From Streptomyces sp. SID4985 (GTDB lineage Bacteria; Actinomycetota; Actinomycetes; Streptomycetales; Streptomycetaceae), in assembly GCF_009863025.1 (NCBI RefSeq), contig NZ_WWIR01000720.1, forward strand, positions 1 through 39,996: a DNA stretch of 39,996 bases, given 5' to 3'. Numbering within the stretch: the first letter of the stretch is position 1; each line of letters begins with the position of its first letter. Below, piece after piece: positions 32,775 to 39,996 of this stretch. The position numbers and the translations under genes were made by a program. A model generated the notes under the pieces. The model was not told the DNA's origin. It searched no databases and saw only the letters and a program-made list of their open reading frames with translations.

Positions 32775-33955
32775 TACGGCACCGGCTCCGTAACCCACCC
32801 CGCCGTGAGGATCAGCCGGCTCTCGCGGTGGACGGCGAGGAAGGCGAAGGGGCGGTCGAAGGTCGCGCGGACCACTGTCGTCTCGTAGCGGTACTCGGGC
32901 AGGCCGCCCGGTGTCGCCATCGCGGCCGTCACCGCGCCCGCGCGGAAGCCGAGGGCGCCGAACTGGGCGACGGCCGACTGGCGGGCCGCGCCGATGGCGA
33001 GGGGGGCGTCGCTGATGCCGGGGAAGTGGGAGCCCGGTGTCCGTACCGCCGTGGTGAGGCCGAACAGGGCGGGCAGGGCGAGGAGGTCGTGGTCGGTCCG
33101 CACCTCGTACGCCACCGTCCGCACGTCCAGGGCGATCGGCTCGGGCCGGACCGCGGGCTGGGACTCGATGTGCAGCCCCGGGCCGACGTGCCCGAACGGC
33201 AGCGCGCCCCCGGCTGTCACCGCGACCGTGCGCTCCACCACGCCGACGCCCGCCGAGAGGACCTGGCCCGGCGTCATGCGCTCCTCGCCGAGCACCAGAT
33301 GGACGTCGATGCCGTTGTCCCCGGGCACGGTCAGGGTGGTGACGAAGCCCTCCGGCGCGCCCGCGACGCCCACCCGGTCGGGGCGGACGCTCCTGCGGTG
33401 CAGCCCGCGCAGCCTGCGGCCCTGCCAGGGGCCGGACTCCGGGGCCAGCATCGTGTCGGTGAAGGGCTGCCGCCAGGTCGTACGCAGGGAGAGCGCGCTC
33501 GCCAGCACCATCCGCGCGTCACGCGTCAGCGTCACCGGCATCCGCTCGACCAGGCCGCCGGTCCGCTCGGCCGCCCACGCGTCCAGCCGTTCCTGCGCGG
33601 TGAGCAGGTCGTCCCCGAACACCCCGTGGCTGCCCACCGGCAGGGCCCCGCGCCACTCCTCGCGGAAGCGCAGGCTCTGGTGCGCCCACAGGCCGACCGC
33701 CGCGTCCAGGCCGGAGACCGAGTCCAGCGCGGACAGCAGTCCCCGCGCGGCCGCCGCCGCGTGTTCGGCGGGCACCCCGAGGGCCTGGGACAGTTCGGCC
33801 CGCGCCGGGCCGCCCGCGCCGTCCGCGAGGAAGGCCAGCAGGGGCCACACCCCGGCCGCCGAGAACACCGTGCCGTCCGCCGGGGCCTCCCATGCCCATC
33901 TCGCGGTCAGCCCGTTCACCGCGCGTACCGTGTCGCTCCCGGTCCATGAGCCCAC
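32762..33955 (-). CDS. Serpin-family protein
   Basis: About 397 aa from GTG 33955 (GGGGG upstream), a usual serpin length; upstream in-frame sequence is Gly/Arg-rich and unlikely to be coding. Serpins trap serine proteases by a conformational change. The N-terminal part includes GTVFSAAGVWPLLAFLADGA, the breach region lies around LASALSLRTTWRQPF, and FDRPFAFLAVHRESRLILTA is the conserved end. The hinge and reactive-centre region around FRAGAVTAAMATPGG is less typical, so inhibition is not assured. No secretion signal is obvious at the chosen start. Confidence 0.8.
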   Translation of the reverse strand: MGSWTGSDTVRAVNGLTARWAWEAPADGTVFSAAGVWPLLAFLADGAGGPARAELSQALGVPAEHAAAAARGLLSALDSVSGLDAAVGLWAHQSLRFREEWRGALPVGSHGVFGDDLLTAQERLDAWAAERTGGLVERMPVTLTRDARMVLASALSLRTTWRQPFTDTMLAPESGPWQGRRLRGLHRRSVRPDRVGVAGAPEGFVTTLTVPGDNGIDVHLVLGEERMTPGQVLSAGVGVVERTVAVTAGGALPFGHVGPGLHIESQPAVRPEPIALDVRTVAYEVRTDHDLLALPALFGLTTAVRTPGSHFPGISDAPLAIGAARQSAVAQFGALGFRAGAVTAAMATPGGLPEYRYETTVVRATFDRPFAFLAVHRESRLILTAGWVTEPVPYQGR

Positions 33956-34388
33956 GCCGGTGCCCCCCACTGCCGCTCCGCCCACTGCCGTGCCCCCACT
34001 CCGCCCCTGCCGGTCAGGGTCCTCGCCGCCGCGTTCCGGGGCGGTCCGCCCCAGGAGCACCGTACCTGTCCGGTCTGTGCCCCGGAGCGGAGTCCGGTAC
34101 GTCCGCTTGCGCCCGCCCGGACACCCGTCCGTACGCCCGCCCCGGGACCCGCCCGGACACCCGCCGTGCACGCCCCGACGCGCCCGGCGCGACGGCCGGG
34201 TACGGCTCCGGAGGTGTGATCGTCGCCGGAGCGGGGAGTCATAGCGGGGGCCGGGGCGGGAAAGCCCCTGGGTGCGGCTCTCCCCGACGCCACGTCATCA
34301 CTTCGAGTGATTCTCTGGCCTTTGCTTGCACGGCACAACCCAGGGTTGCCACGCTGTTGCTGTCTGTACAACCTGATGGGAGCGGCCA
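33956..34388. other. GC-rich low-complexity region between serpin and GntR genes
   Basis: The DNA is very rich in CCCG repeats with short imperfect repeats around CCGCCCACTGCCG and CCCGCCCGGACACCCG. Reading frames here are Pro/Arg/Gly-rich without conservation. The right end, from about 34310, is AT-richer and has TTGCCA and TACAAC with a 15-base spacing, which may be the promoter of the GntR gene. No other feature was seen. Confidence 0.4.
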
Positions 34389-35141
34389 GTGACTTTCGGT
34401 GAGCAGCCGGCGTATCTGCGCGTCGCGGGAGATCTCCGCAAGAAGATCGTCGACGGTTCGCTGCCGCCCCACACCCGCCTCCCGTCCCAGGCCCGCATCC
34501 GCGAGGAGTACGGCGTCTCGGACACGGTCGCGCTGGAGGCCCGCAAGGTGCTCATGGCCGAGGGGCTGGTCGAGGGCCGCTCCGGCTCCGGCACCTATGT
34601 GCGCGAGCAGCCGGTGCCCCGGCGCGTGTCCCGCTCGGGGTACCGCCCGGCGGGCGGCGCCACGCCCTTCCGGCAGGAGCAGGCCGACGCGACGGCGCGC
34701 GGCACCTGGGAGTCGAGCAGCGAGCAGTCCGAGGCCGACGCCGTCGTCGCCGAGCGGCTCGGCATCCCGTGCGGCGAGCGGGTCATGCGCACCAAGTACC
34801 TGTTCCGGGAGGCGGGGGAGCCGATGATGCTCTCCACCTCCTGGGAGCCGCTCGCGGTCACGGGCCGTACGCCGGTGATGCTCCCCGAGGAGGGGCCGCT
34901 CGGCGGGATGGGCGTGGTCGAGCGGATGCGCGCCATCGACGTCATCGTGGACAACGTCACCGAGGAGGTCGGCGCCCGTCCCGGCCTCGCCGAGGAGCTC
35001 CAGCTGCTCGGCGGGGTGCCCGGCCATGTGGTCCTCGTCGTGCGGCGGACGTACTACGCCTCGGGCCGTCCGGTGGAGACCGCCGACGTGGTGATTCCGG
35101 CCGATCGGTACCAGGTCGCGTACCACCTGCCAGTGAGGTAG
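34389..35141 (+). CDS. GntR-family regulator with UTRA domain
   Basis: A 250-aa protein that starts at GTG 34389, with GGGAGC upstream. Residues 8-72 form the GntR winged helix: AYLRVAGDLRKKIVDGSLPP, then LPSQARIREEYGVSDTVALE and LVEGRSGSGTYVREQ. Residues about 95-245 are a UTRA ligand-binding domain (ERVMRTKYLFREAGEPMMLS, then VVLVVRRTYYASGRPVETAD). It belongs to the HutC/YvoA-type subgroup, which senses a small metabolite. The ligand and targets cannot be read from the sequence. No sugar or amino-acid genes lie beside it, so it may regulate distant genes. Confidence 0.9.
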   Translation: MTFGEQPAYLRVAGDLRKKIVDGSLPPHTRLPSQARIREEYGVSDTVALEARKVLMAEGLVEGRSGSGTYVREQPVPRRVSRSGYRPAGGATPFRQEQADATARGTWESSSEQSEADAVVAERLGIPCGERVMRTKYLFREAGEPMMLSTSWEPLAVTGRTPVMLPEEGPLGGMGVVERMRAIDVIVDNVTEEVGARPGLAEELQLLGGVPGHVVLVVRRTYYASGRPVETADVVIPADRYQVAYHLPVR

Positions 35142-35479
35142 CGCACACTCGATGCGCCCCCCGGGGGCCGGGGTCCGTCGACCGGCCCCTCGCCCCCGCT
35201 GCTTCCGTGCGCCGTGATCCGGCCGTTTTCCCAGGTGATCGAAGGTCTGTTCGCCTGCCCCGCGTGCTGCGGCACTTCCGCGCCGACCGGGCGCGTTCAC
35301 GCGCGTGCGCCCCCATGCGTTCTGGCCGGTTGCATACCTCTTCGTGAAAAGCCGTATTCGCAGGGTGAAGGTTGGGCGTACGCTCGGGCATATGCGTATT
35401 GCGGTTTCCTTAGGCGGGGTGCGTCGGGAGCCCGGGACCGGAAGCGGGTGGGGCGGTGCGAAGGGGAGCGGTGGGGGCG
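35142..35479. other. Intergenic region after the GntR gene
   Basis: A GC-rich imperfect hairpin around 35160-35195 (GGGGCCGGGG and CCGGCCCC parts) may end the GntR transcript. From about 35330 the sequence is AT-richer and likely holds the promoter of the SPOR-like gene. No coding region is supported. Confidence 0.4.
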
Positions 35480-35671
35480 ATGAATGAGGGTGCGATCGTC
35501 CTGCCCTGGATCGTGATACGACAGGACGACAACGGCAACACCTACCGGGTCGGCCGGTACGCCACCCGGGCCGAGGCCGAGCGGATCGCCGACAGCCTCG
35601 ACGGGCACGGCCACAAACAGCTCTACTGGGTCGAGCACATCGACCGCAGCGGGGAAGCCACCCGCAACTGA
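35480..35671 (+). CDS. Small SPOR-domain-like protein
   Basis: A 63-aa protein that starts at ATG 35480 after GGTGGGGG. It reads MNEGAIVLPWIVIRQDDNGN followed by YRVGRYATRAEAERIADSLD and KQLYWVEHI. This is the pattern of small SPOR-like proteins in streptomycetes: a single alpha/beta unit with GRYATRAEAE. SPOR domains bind denuded peptidoglycan in other bacteria, but these tiny cytoplasmic-looking versions lack a signal sequence, and their role is not known. Confidence 0.8.
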   Translation: MNEGAIVLPWIVIRQDDNGNTYRVGRYATRAEAERIADSLDGHGHKQLYWVEHIDRSGEATRN

Positions 35672-35740
35672 GCCCGGACCTGCTCCGGCACCGGGCGTTC
35701 CCGCGGCCGACGCCGGACGCGCTCCCGTAGGCTCCACTTC

Positions 35741-36175
<435 letters not shown>

Positions 36176-36330
36176 GGAGGGGCAAAGCTCCGGCGTGCGC
36201 CCCGCTCCGGATACGCCGTTCGTGCCACAGTGCGCCCACCCCTGCGGTACCACCCCGCGCAATGCGGGTATATCGCCATTGACCCCATGAAAACGGGCAT
36301 GAGTGGGCTCGCCGGCCTGGGAAGTGATCC

Positions 36331-36729
36331 GTGATCGACACCGGAGGCGACCGCGCCGAGTGGACGTTCGCCGCGGAGCCGGGCGCGGTGCGCGCCGCCC
36401 GCGCCGCCGTCCGCGGCCAGTTGCGCCACTGGGACCTGGAGAGTCTCGCCGAGCTGACGGCCCTGCTGGTCAGCGAGCTGGTGACCAACTCCCTGCGGCA
36501 TGCCACCGGCCCCATCGGCCTGTGCCTGGTGCGCCCGTCCGGACTCGACGGCTCCCTCCTGGTCGAGGTCTCCGACCCGCTGCCCGACCCGCCGCGCGAG
36601 CGGATCGCCCGCCCCGAGGACGAGAGCGGCCGCGGGCTGCAACTGGTCGCGGGCGCCTCGCGCCGCTGGGGCACCCGCCCCGGTGGGACCGGCAAGACCG
36701 TGTGGTTCGAACTCACGGTGCCGGGGTGA
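36331..36729 (+). CDS. HATPase_c anti-sigma-factor-like kinase
   Basis: A 132-aa stand-alone HATPase of the RsbW/SpoIIAB-like group common in streptomycetes, where these proteins bind or phosphorylate anti-anti-sigma factors. The N box is LVSELVTNSLRHATG; the G1/G2 region has VEVSDPLPD and GRGLQLVAGASRRWG; the end is GKTVWFELTVPG. It starts at GTG 36331 after GGGAAG. The domain is close in sequence to the C-terminal HATPase of the next gene (LVSELVTNALRYGEG; GRGLQLVGLLSAAWG; GKTVWFELPLPG), suggesting the pair share a switch. There are no transmembrane segments. Confidence 0.9.
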   Translation: MIDTGGDRAEWTFAAEPGAVRAARAAVRGQLRHWDLESLAELTALLVSELVTNSLRHATGPIGLCLVRPSGLDGSLLVEVSDPLPDPPRERIARPEDESGRGLQLVAGASRRWGTRPGGTGKTVWFELTVPG

Positions 36730-36883
36730 ACCGGGGGCGCGCCGCGCCGTGCGCCGGTGGCGCCGGACACCCCGCCGACGACGCGTGCCCACGTGGGTGA
36801 TTCGAGGACGTGTTCCCTGGTTAGAAGAGTGGAAGTGTTGTCGCGGCGCGGTCCGGAACTCACCCGCACCGAGCTGTGATCGT

Positions 36884-36909
36884 GAACACCGTGTTCTACG
36901 GCGCCGTAG
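36884..36909. promoter_or_regulatory. Adjacent palindromes upstream of the SpoIIE-type gene
   Basis: GAACAC and GTGTTC flank one base at 36884-36896, and CTACGGCGCCGTAG follows at 36896-36909. Both are perfect. They lie about 70 to 95 bases before the GTG at 36980, in the expected operator area. Binding by a regulator is inferred. Confidence 0.45.
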
Positions 36910-36979
36910 TGCTGGATACTGCGGGCAGCCGCCCCCGGTGACCGGTGCCGGACGCGGTGAGCTGGAGGGGACGGTTCGC

Positions 36980-39577
36980 GTGAGCGAGATACCAGCGAAG
37001 GCCACGGAGTCCGAGGACCCGTCGGACGGCGCGAGGAACGAGGTCGCGGCTGCCGCCGCGCGCGGTGAGACGCCGTCCGCCGACCTGTGGCAGAGCAGTC
37101 CGCCCGGCTCCATCTACGAGTACATCAAGGCGGCCTCCTTCTCCATCGGCCCCGGCGGACTGGTGGAGCAGTGGGGCCTGCGGGCCGAACAGCTCCTGGG
37201 CGTCCCGGCCGGACGCGCCGTCGGCATGGACCCCATCGAGGCGTTCGTCGACCCCGACCTGCACTCCCGAGGCCACCGCAAGATGGCCGAGATCCTGGAC
37301 GGACGGGAGTGGACCGGCGTCGTCCCCTTCCGGATGCCGGACCGGGACGACGGCACCCGCGGCGAGGAGGGGCTGGCCGAGGTCTACGTCATGCCCACGA
37401 AGACCGCCGACGGGGAGAACGCCGCCGTCTGCATCGTCGTGGACATCCGCACCCTGCGCGGCATCGAGACCGATCTCGCCGCCTCGCAGGCGATATTCGG
37501 CCAATCTCCCTTCGGCTTCCTGCTCATCGACGACGATCTGACGGTCCGCCGGGCCAACAAGCGGTTCGCGTCCATCTTCGGCGGCACACCGGACGACCAC
37601 CGGGGCAAGGGAGTCCACGACTATCTCCCGCGCGCCGAGGCCGACCGGGTCGCCGCCACCCTGCGCCGGGTGATGGAGACGGGTGAGTCCATCACCGACA
37701 TGCACGTCACCGGCTTCGTGCCCGACTCGGACGAGCGGCGGCACTGGTCGATCAACCTCTACCGCGTGTACAGCGGCAGCGGGCGCCCCATCGGCATCGC
37801 CTGGCTCGGCACGGACATCACCGCCCGCCGCGCCGCCGCCCGCGAGGCCGCCGCCGCCCGGCGCAACCTCGCCCTGCTCAACGAGGCCGGTGCCCGCATC
37901 GGCAACAGCCTCGACCTGGAGACCACCGCGCGCGAACTGCTCGACGTGGTCGTCCCCGGCTTCTGCGACCTGGCCACCGTCGACCTCTGCCAGGGCCTGC
38001 TCACCGGCGACGAGTCCCCGCCGGGCCTGGCCGACGGCAGCGCCGAACTGCGCCGGGTCGCCTTCGCGAGCGCGGTCTCCGACGTGCCCTTCGGCGACTC
38101 GGGCGAGCCGGTCGAGGTCGGCGCGGTCCACCGCTTCCCGTTCAACTCGGCCTGCGCGGACGCCCTGCGCACCGCCCGCCCGCAGCGCGTGCCCGCCGAG
38201 GAGGGCGGGCTCGTGCAGTCCACGCTGGCCGTGCCGATGGTCGCGCACGACACCGTGGTCGGGATCGTGCAGTTCGCCCGCACCAAGGGCAGCGAGCCCT
38301 TCGGGGACCGCGACCGGGACCTCGCCGTCGAACTCGCCGCGCGCGCCGCCGTCTGCATGGACAACGCGCGCCTGTACCGCCGCGAGCACGAACGCGCCCT
38401 GATACTCCAGCGGTCCCTGCTCCCGCCCGACGACCCCGAGGCGTCCGGACTCGACATCGCCTGCCGCTATCTGCCCGGCAACGCGGCCACCGAGGTCGGC
38501 GGCGACTGGTTCGATGTCATCGAACTGCCCGGCCACCGCACCGCGTTGGTGGTCGGCGACGTGATGGGACGCGGACTGCGCGCGGCCGTCGCGATGGGCG
38601 AACTGCGCACCGCCGTACGCACCCTGGCACTGCTCGACCTCGAACCGGCCGAAGTTCTTTCGGCGTTGGACGAGATCGCCCGCGGCCTCGGCACCTCGGG
38701 CAACGTCCAGCAGGCCACCCGCGCCGCCCGCCAGCCGCGCGACGCCGACCTGTGCGAGGTCTACCTCGCCACCTGTATCTACGCGGTCTACGACTCCGTC
38801 ACCCGGCGCTGCACCTTCGCCAACGCGGGCCATCTGCCCCCGGTCCTGGTGGAGCCCGGCGAGAGTGCGCTGATGCTCGACGTGCCGCCCGGGATGCCGC
38901 TGGGCGTGGGCGGCGAGCCCTTCGAGGAGGTCGAGGTCGAACTCCCCGAGGGCGCCCTGCTCGCGCTCTACACCGACGGCCTGGTCGAGTCCCGCGACCA
39001 CCCGCTGGACGAGGGCCTGCAAGCGTTCGTGGGCGCGCTCACCGACCCGGCCCAGCCGCTTGAGGACGTGTGCGACCACGTCCTGAGCAGCCTGGACACC
39101 CGGCACGGCGAGGACGACATCGCGCTGCTCCTGGCCCGCGTCCAGGGCCTGCCCGCCGAGTCGGTCGGCGACTGGACCCTGCCGCGCGAGCCGCGCAGCG
39201 TGGGCCGCGCTCGCGAGTACGCCCGCGCCCAGCTGCTCGCCTGGGACCTGGAGCCCCTGGTCGACACGACGGAACTCCTGGTCAGCGAGCTGGTCACCAA
39301 CGCCCTGCGGTACGGCGAGGGCGAGATCAGACTGCGGCTGCTGCTCGACCGCACCCTGGTCTGCGAGGTGTGGGACGCGGGACTCGTCCAGCCCCGCCGC
39401 AGGCGCGCCCGCGACACCGACGAGGGCGGTCGGGGACTGCAACTGGTCGGACTGCTCAGCGCGGCCTGGGGCTCGCGCCGTACCCCGCGCGGCAAGACGG
39501 TGTGGTTCGAACTCCCGCTGCCCGGCGCCGAGAGCACGCTGACGGACCCGGCGGAGGCGTTGCTGAGCCTGTTCTGA
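36980..39577 (+). CDS. PAS-PAS-GAF-SpoIIE phosphatase-HATPase signalling protein
   Basis: The protein is about 865 aa, starting at GTG 36980 (GGAGGGGAC upstream) with MSEIPAKATESEDPSDG. Domains in order: PAS about 45-150 (LVEQWGLRAEQLLGVPAGRA); PAS about 170-290 (FGQSPFGFLLIDDDLTVRRA); GAF about 296-460; PP2C/SpoIIE about 480-700 with EVGGDWFDV at 505, GDVMGRG and LYTDGLVE supplying the metal-binding Asp residues; and HATPase about 735-850 with LVSELVTNALRYGEG. The layout combines sensing, phosphatase and kinase-like parts on one chain, as in multidomain sigma-factor switches of streptomycetes. Phosphatase targets are probably anti-anti-sigma proteins. It follows the paralogous HATPase gene by 250 bp. 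Confidence 0.95.
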   Translation: MSEIPAKATESEDPSDGARNEVAAAAARGETPSADLWQSSPPGSIYEYIKAASFSIGPGGLVEQWGLRAEQLLGVPAGRAVGMDPIEAFVDPDLHSRGHRKMAEILDGREWTGVVPFRMPDRDDGTRGEEGLAEVYVMPTKTADGENAAVCIVVDIRTLRGIETDLAASQAIFGQSPFGFLLIDDDLTVRRANKRFASIFGGTPDDHRGKGVHDYLPRAEADRVAATLRRVMETGESITDMHVTGFVPDSDERRHWSINLYRVYSGSGRPIGIAWLGTDITARRAAAREAAAARRNLALLNEAGARIGNSLDLETTARELLDVVVPGFCDLATVDLCQGLLTGDESPPGLADGSAELRRVAFASAVSDVPFGDSGEPVEVGAVHRFPFNSACADALRTARPQRVPAEEGGLVQSTLAVPMVAHDTVVGIVQFARTKGSEPFGDRDRDLAVELAARAAVCMDNARLYRREHERALILQRSLLPPDDPEASGLDIACRYLPGNAATEVGGDWFDVIELPGHRTALVVGDVMGRGLRAAVAMGELRTAVRTLALLDLEPAEVLSALDEIARGLGTSGNVQQATRAARQPRDADLCEVYLATCIYAVYDSVTRRCTFANAGHLPPVLVEPGESALMLDVPPGMPLGVGGEPFEEVEVELPEGALLALYTDGLVESRDHPLDEGLQAFVGALTDPAQPLEDVCDHVLSSLDTRHGEDDIALLLARVQGLPAESVGDWTLPREPRSVGRAREYARAQLLAWDLEPLVDTTELLVSELVTNALRYGEGEIRLRLLLDRTLVCEVWDAGLVQPRRRRARDTDEGGRGLQLVGLLSAAWGSRRTPRGKTVWFELPLPGAESTLTDPAEALLSLF

Positions 39578-39614
39578 CCCGGGGCCCGCTCGGCCGGGGC
39601 CCGCTCGGCCGGGG

Positions 39615-39996
39615 TCAGGGGAGCCGGGGCAGCCGGAGCCGGTCCCGGGTCGTGGGGCCGCCGAAGCTCACCGGCGGCCCGCCGTCCGGCTCCTCGCCGA
39701 GCAGCACCCCGCCGAGCACGGCACCGGCGAGCCCGGCGGGATGCCCGGGCTCGTCGGTGTACGGGGCCGGGTGCGCGCGTACGTCCGCCTCGGCCGACTC
39801 CAGCGCGCGCCGGGCCAGGACGTCCGCCTCGGCGTCGTGCTCGGCCCGCCGGTCCGTCGCCGCGAGCGCCTGCCGTGCCGCCGCGAGCAGGGTGCGGGCA
39901 TCGGCGCCGACGGCGCCCCGATGTACGGCGATGTGGTCCGCCGCCTCGTCGACGGCGGCCTCGGCCACGAGACGAGCGGCCTCGTGCAGCACCTCC
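39615..39996 (-). CDS. Alanine-rich hypothetical protein, cut by window end
   Basis: An open minus-strand frame ends at 39615 and runs off the right edge. Visible residues include EAARLVAEAAVDEAADHIAV, then ARTLLAAARQALAATDRRAE and SAEADVRAHPAPYTDEPGHP, ending in RDRLRLPRLP. It is helical and Ala/Glu-rich in the first part. The first in-frame GTG is close to the edge and has no convincing ribosome site, so the true start is probably outside. No family is recognised. Confidence 0.55.
   Translation of the reverse strand, partial: EVLHEAARLVAEAAVDEAADHIAVHRGAVGADARTLLAAARQALAATDRRAEHDAEADVLARRALESAEADVRAHPAPYTDEPGHPAGLAGAVLGGVLLGEEPDGGPPVSFGGPTTRDRLRLPRLP

Noticed and set aside
36896..39442. 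An 848-codon minus-strand frame opposite the SpoIIE-type gene
   Set aside because: Antisense to a protein with five recognisable domains; Gly/Val/Gln-rich without domains.

Overview
The window is high-GC actinobacterial DNA, most likely from a Streptomyces or close relative. The signs are strong G/C bias at third codon positions, many GTG starts, a leaderless-looking promoter, a SpoIIE-type phosphatase next to a stand-alone HATPase, a cold-shock/DEAD-box/MerR cluster like that of streptomycetes, a serpin, and a PIN remnant of streptomycete type. The left two thirds is a patchwork of accessory and defence genes; the right third looks like ordinary chromosome with a few decayed genes.

Region by region. 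(1) 1-1083: the end of an IS5-family element, whose transposase has a classical -1 slippery heptamer, sits in a PIN-domain toxin gene and leaves only its 3' end. (2) 1100-3776: an uncharacterised winged-helix-like protein, an overlooked 55-aa ORF, and a restriction-system-like gene whose frame is broken at a six-base homopolymer. (3) 4283-19352: a large defence-like locus. On the minus strand are a TIGR04141/DUF6119-type protein and a protein fusing an unknown N-terminal region to a complete RNase HI domain. Divergent from them, across a perfect 10+10 inverted repeat, is an operon with a degenerate methyltransferase-HsdS-like fusion, canonical hsdM, hsdS and hsdR, then a small membrane protein, a second HsdM-like protein whose motif IV reads NPPV, and a second HsdS-like protein with no second HsdR. 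(4) 19353-20631: a tRNA-Arg(TCT)-like sequence whose acceptor stem does not pair, a strong terminator and a RelE/Phd-type toxin-antitoxin pair. (5) 20776-27988: a STAND ATPase of about 1,296 aa (HEAT-like N-terminus, PD-(D/E)xK-like segment, NB-ARC, TPR-like region), a small hypothetical gene, a CbrC-family remnant and a SNF2 helicase with a helix-hairpin-helix.

(6) 28116-31329: a cold-shock cluster (CspA-type protein, DEAD-box RNA helicase, CBS-domain protein, SCO5918-like protein) convergent with a MerR-like regulator. Upstream of that regulator a good promoter and Shine-Dalgarno sequence precede a 50-codon ORF that has only ATC where a start codon should be. (7) 31615-39996: chimeric remnants of an ABC transporter, a membrane protein, a serpin, a GntR/UTRA regulator, a SPOR-like protein, a Nudix hydrolase, a HATPase anti-sigma-like protein, a PAS-PAS-GAF-PP2C-HATPase signalling protein and a gene cut by the window end.

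The best candidate for an undescribed system is 4283-19352: a type I restriction-modification core combined with two additional methyltransferase-like subunits (one clearly degenerate, one altered in motif IV), a second specificity subunit, a membrane protein, and a divergent RNase H/DUF6119 pair. That these genes act together is inferred from arrangement only. All assignments come from reading the sequence; no database search was run.
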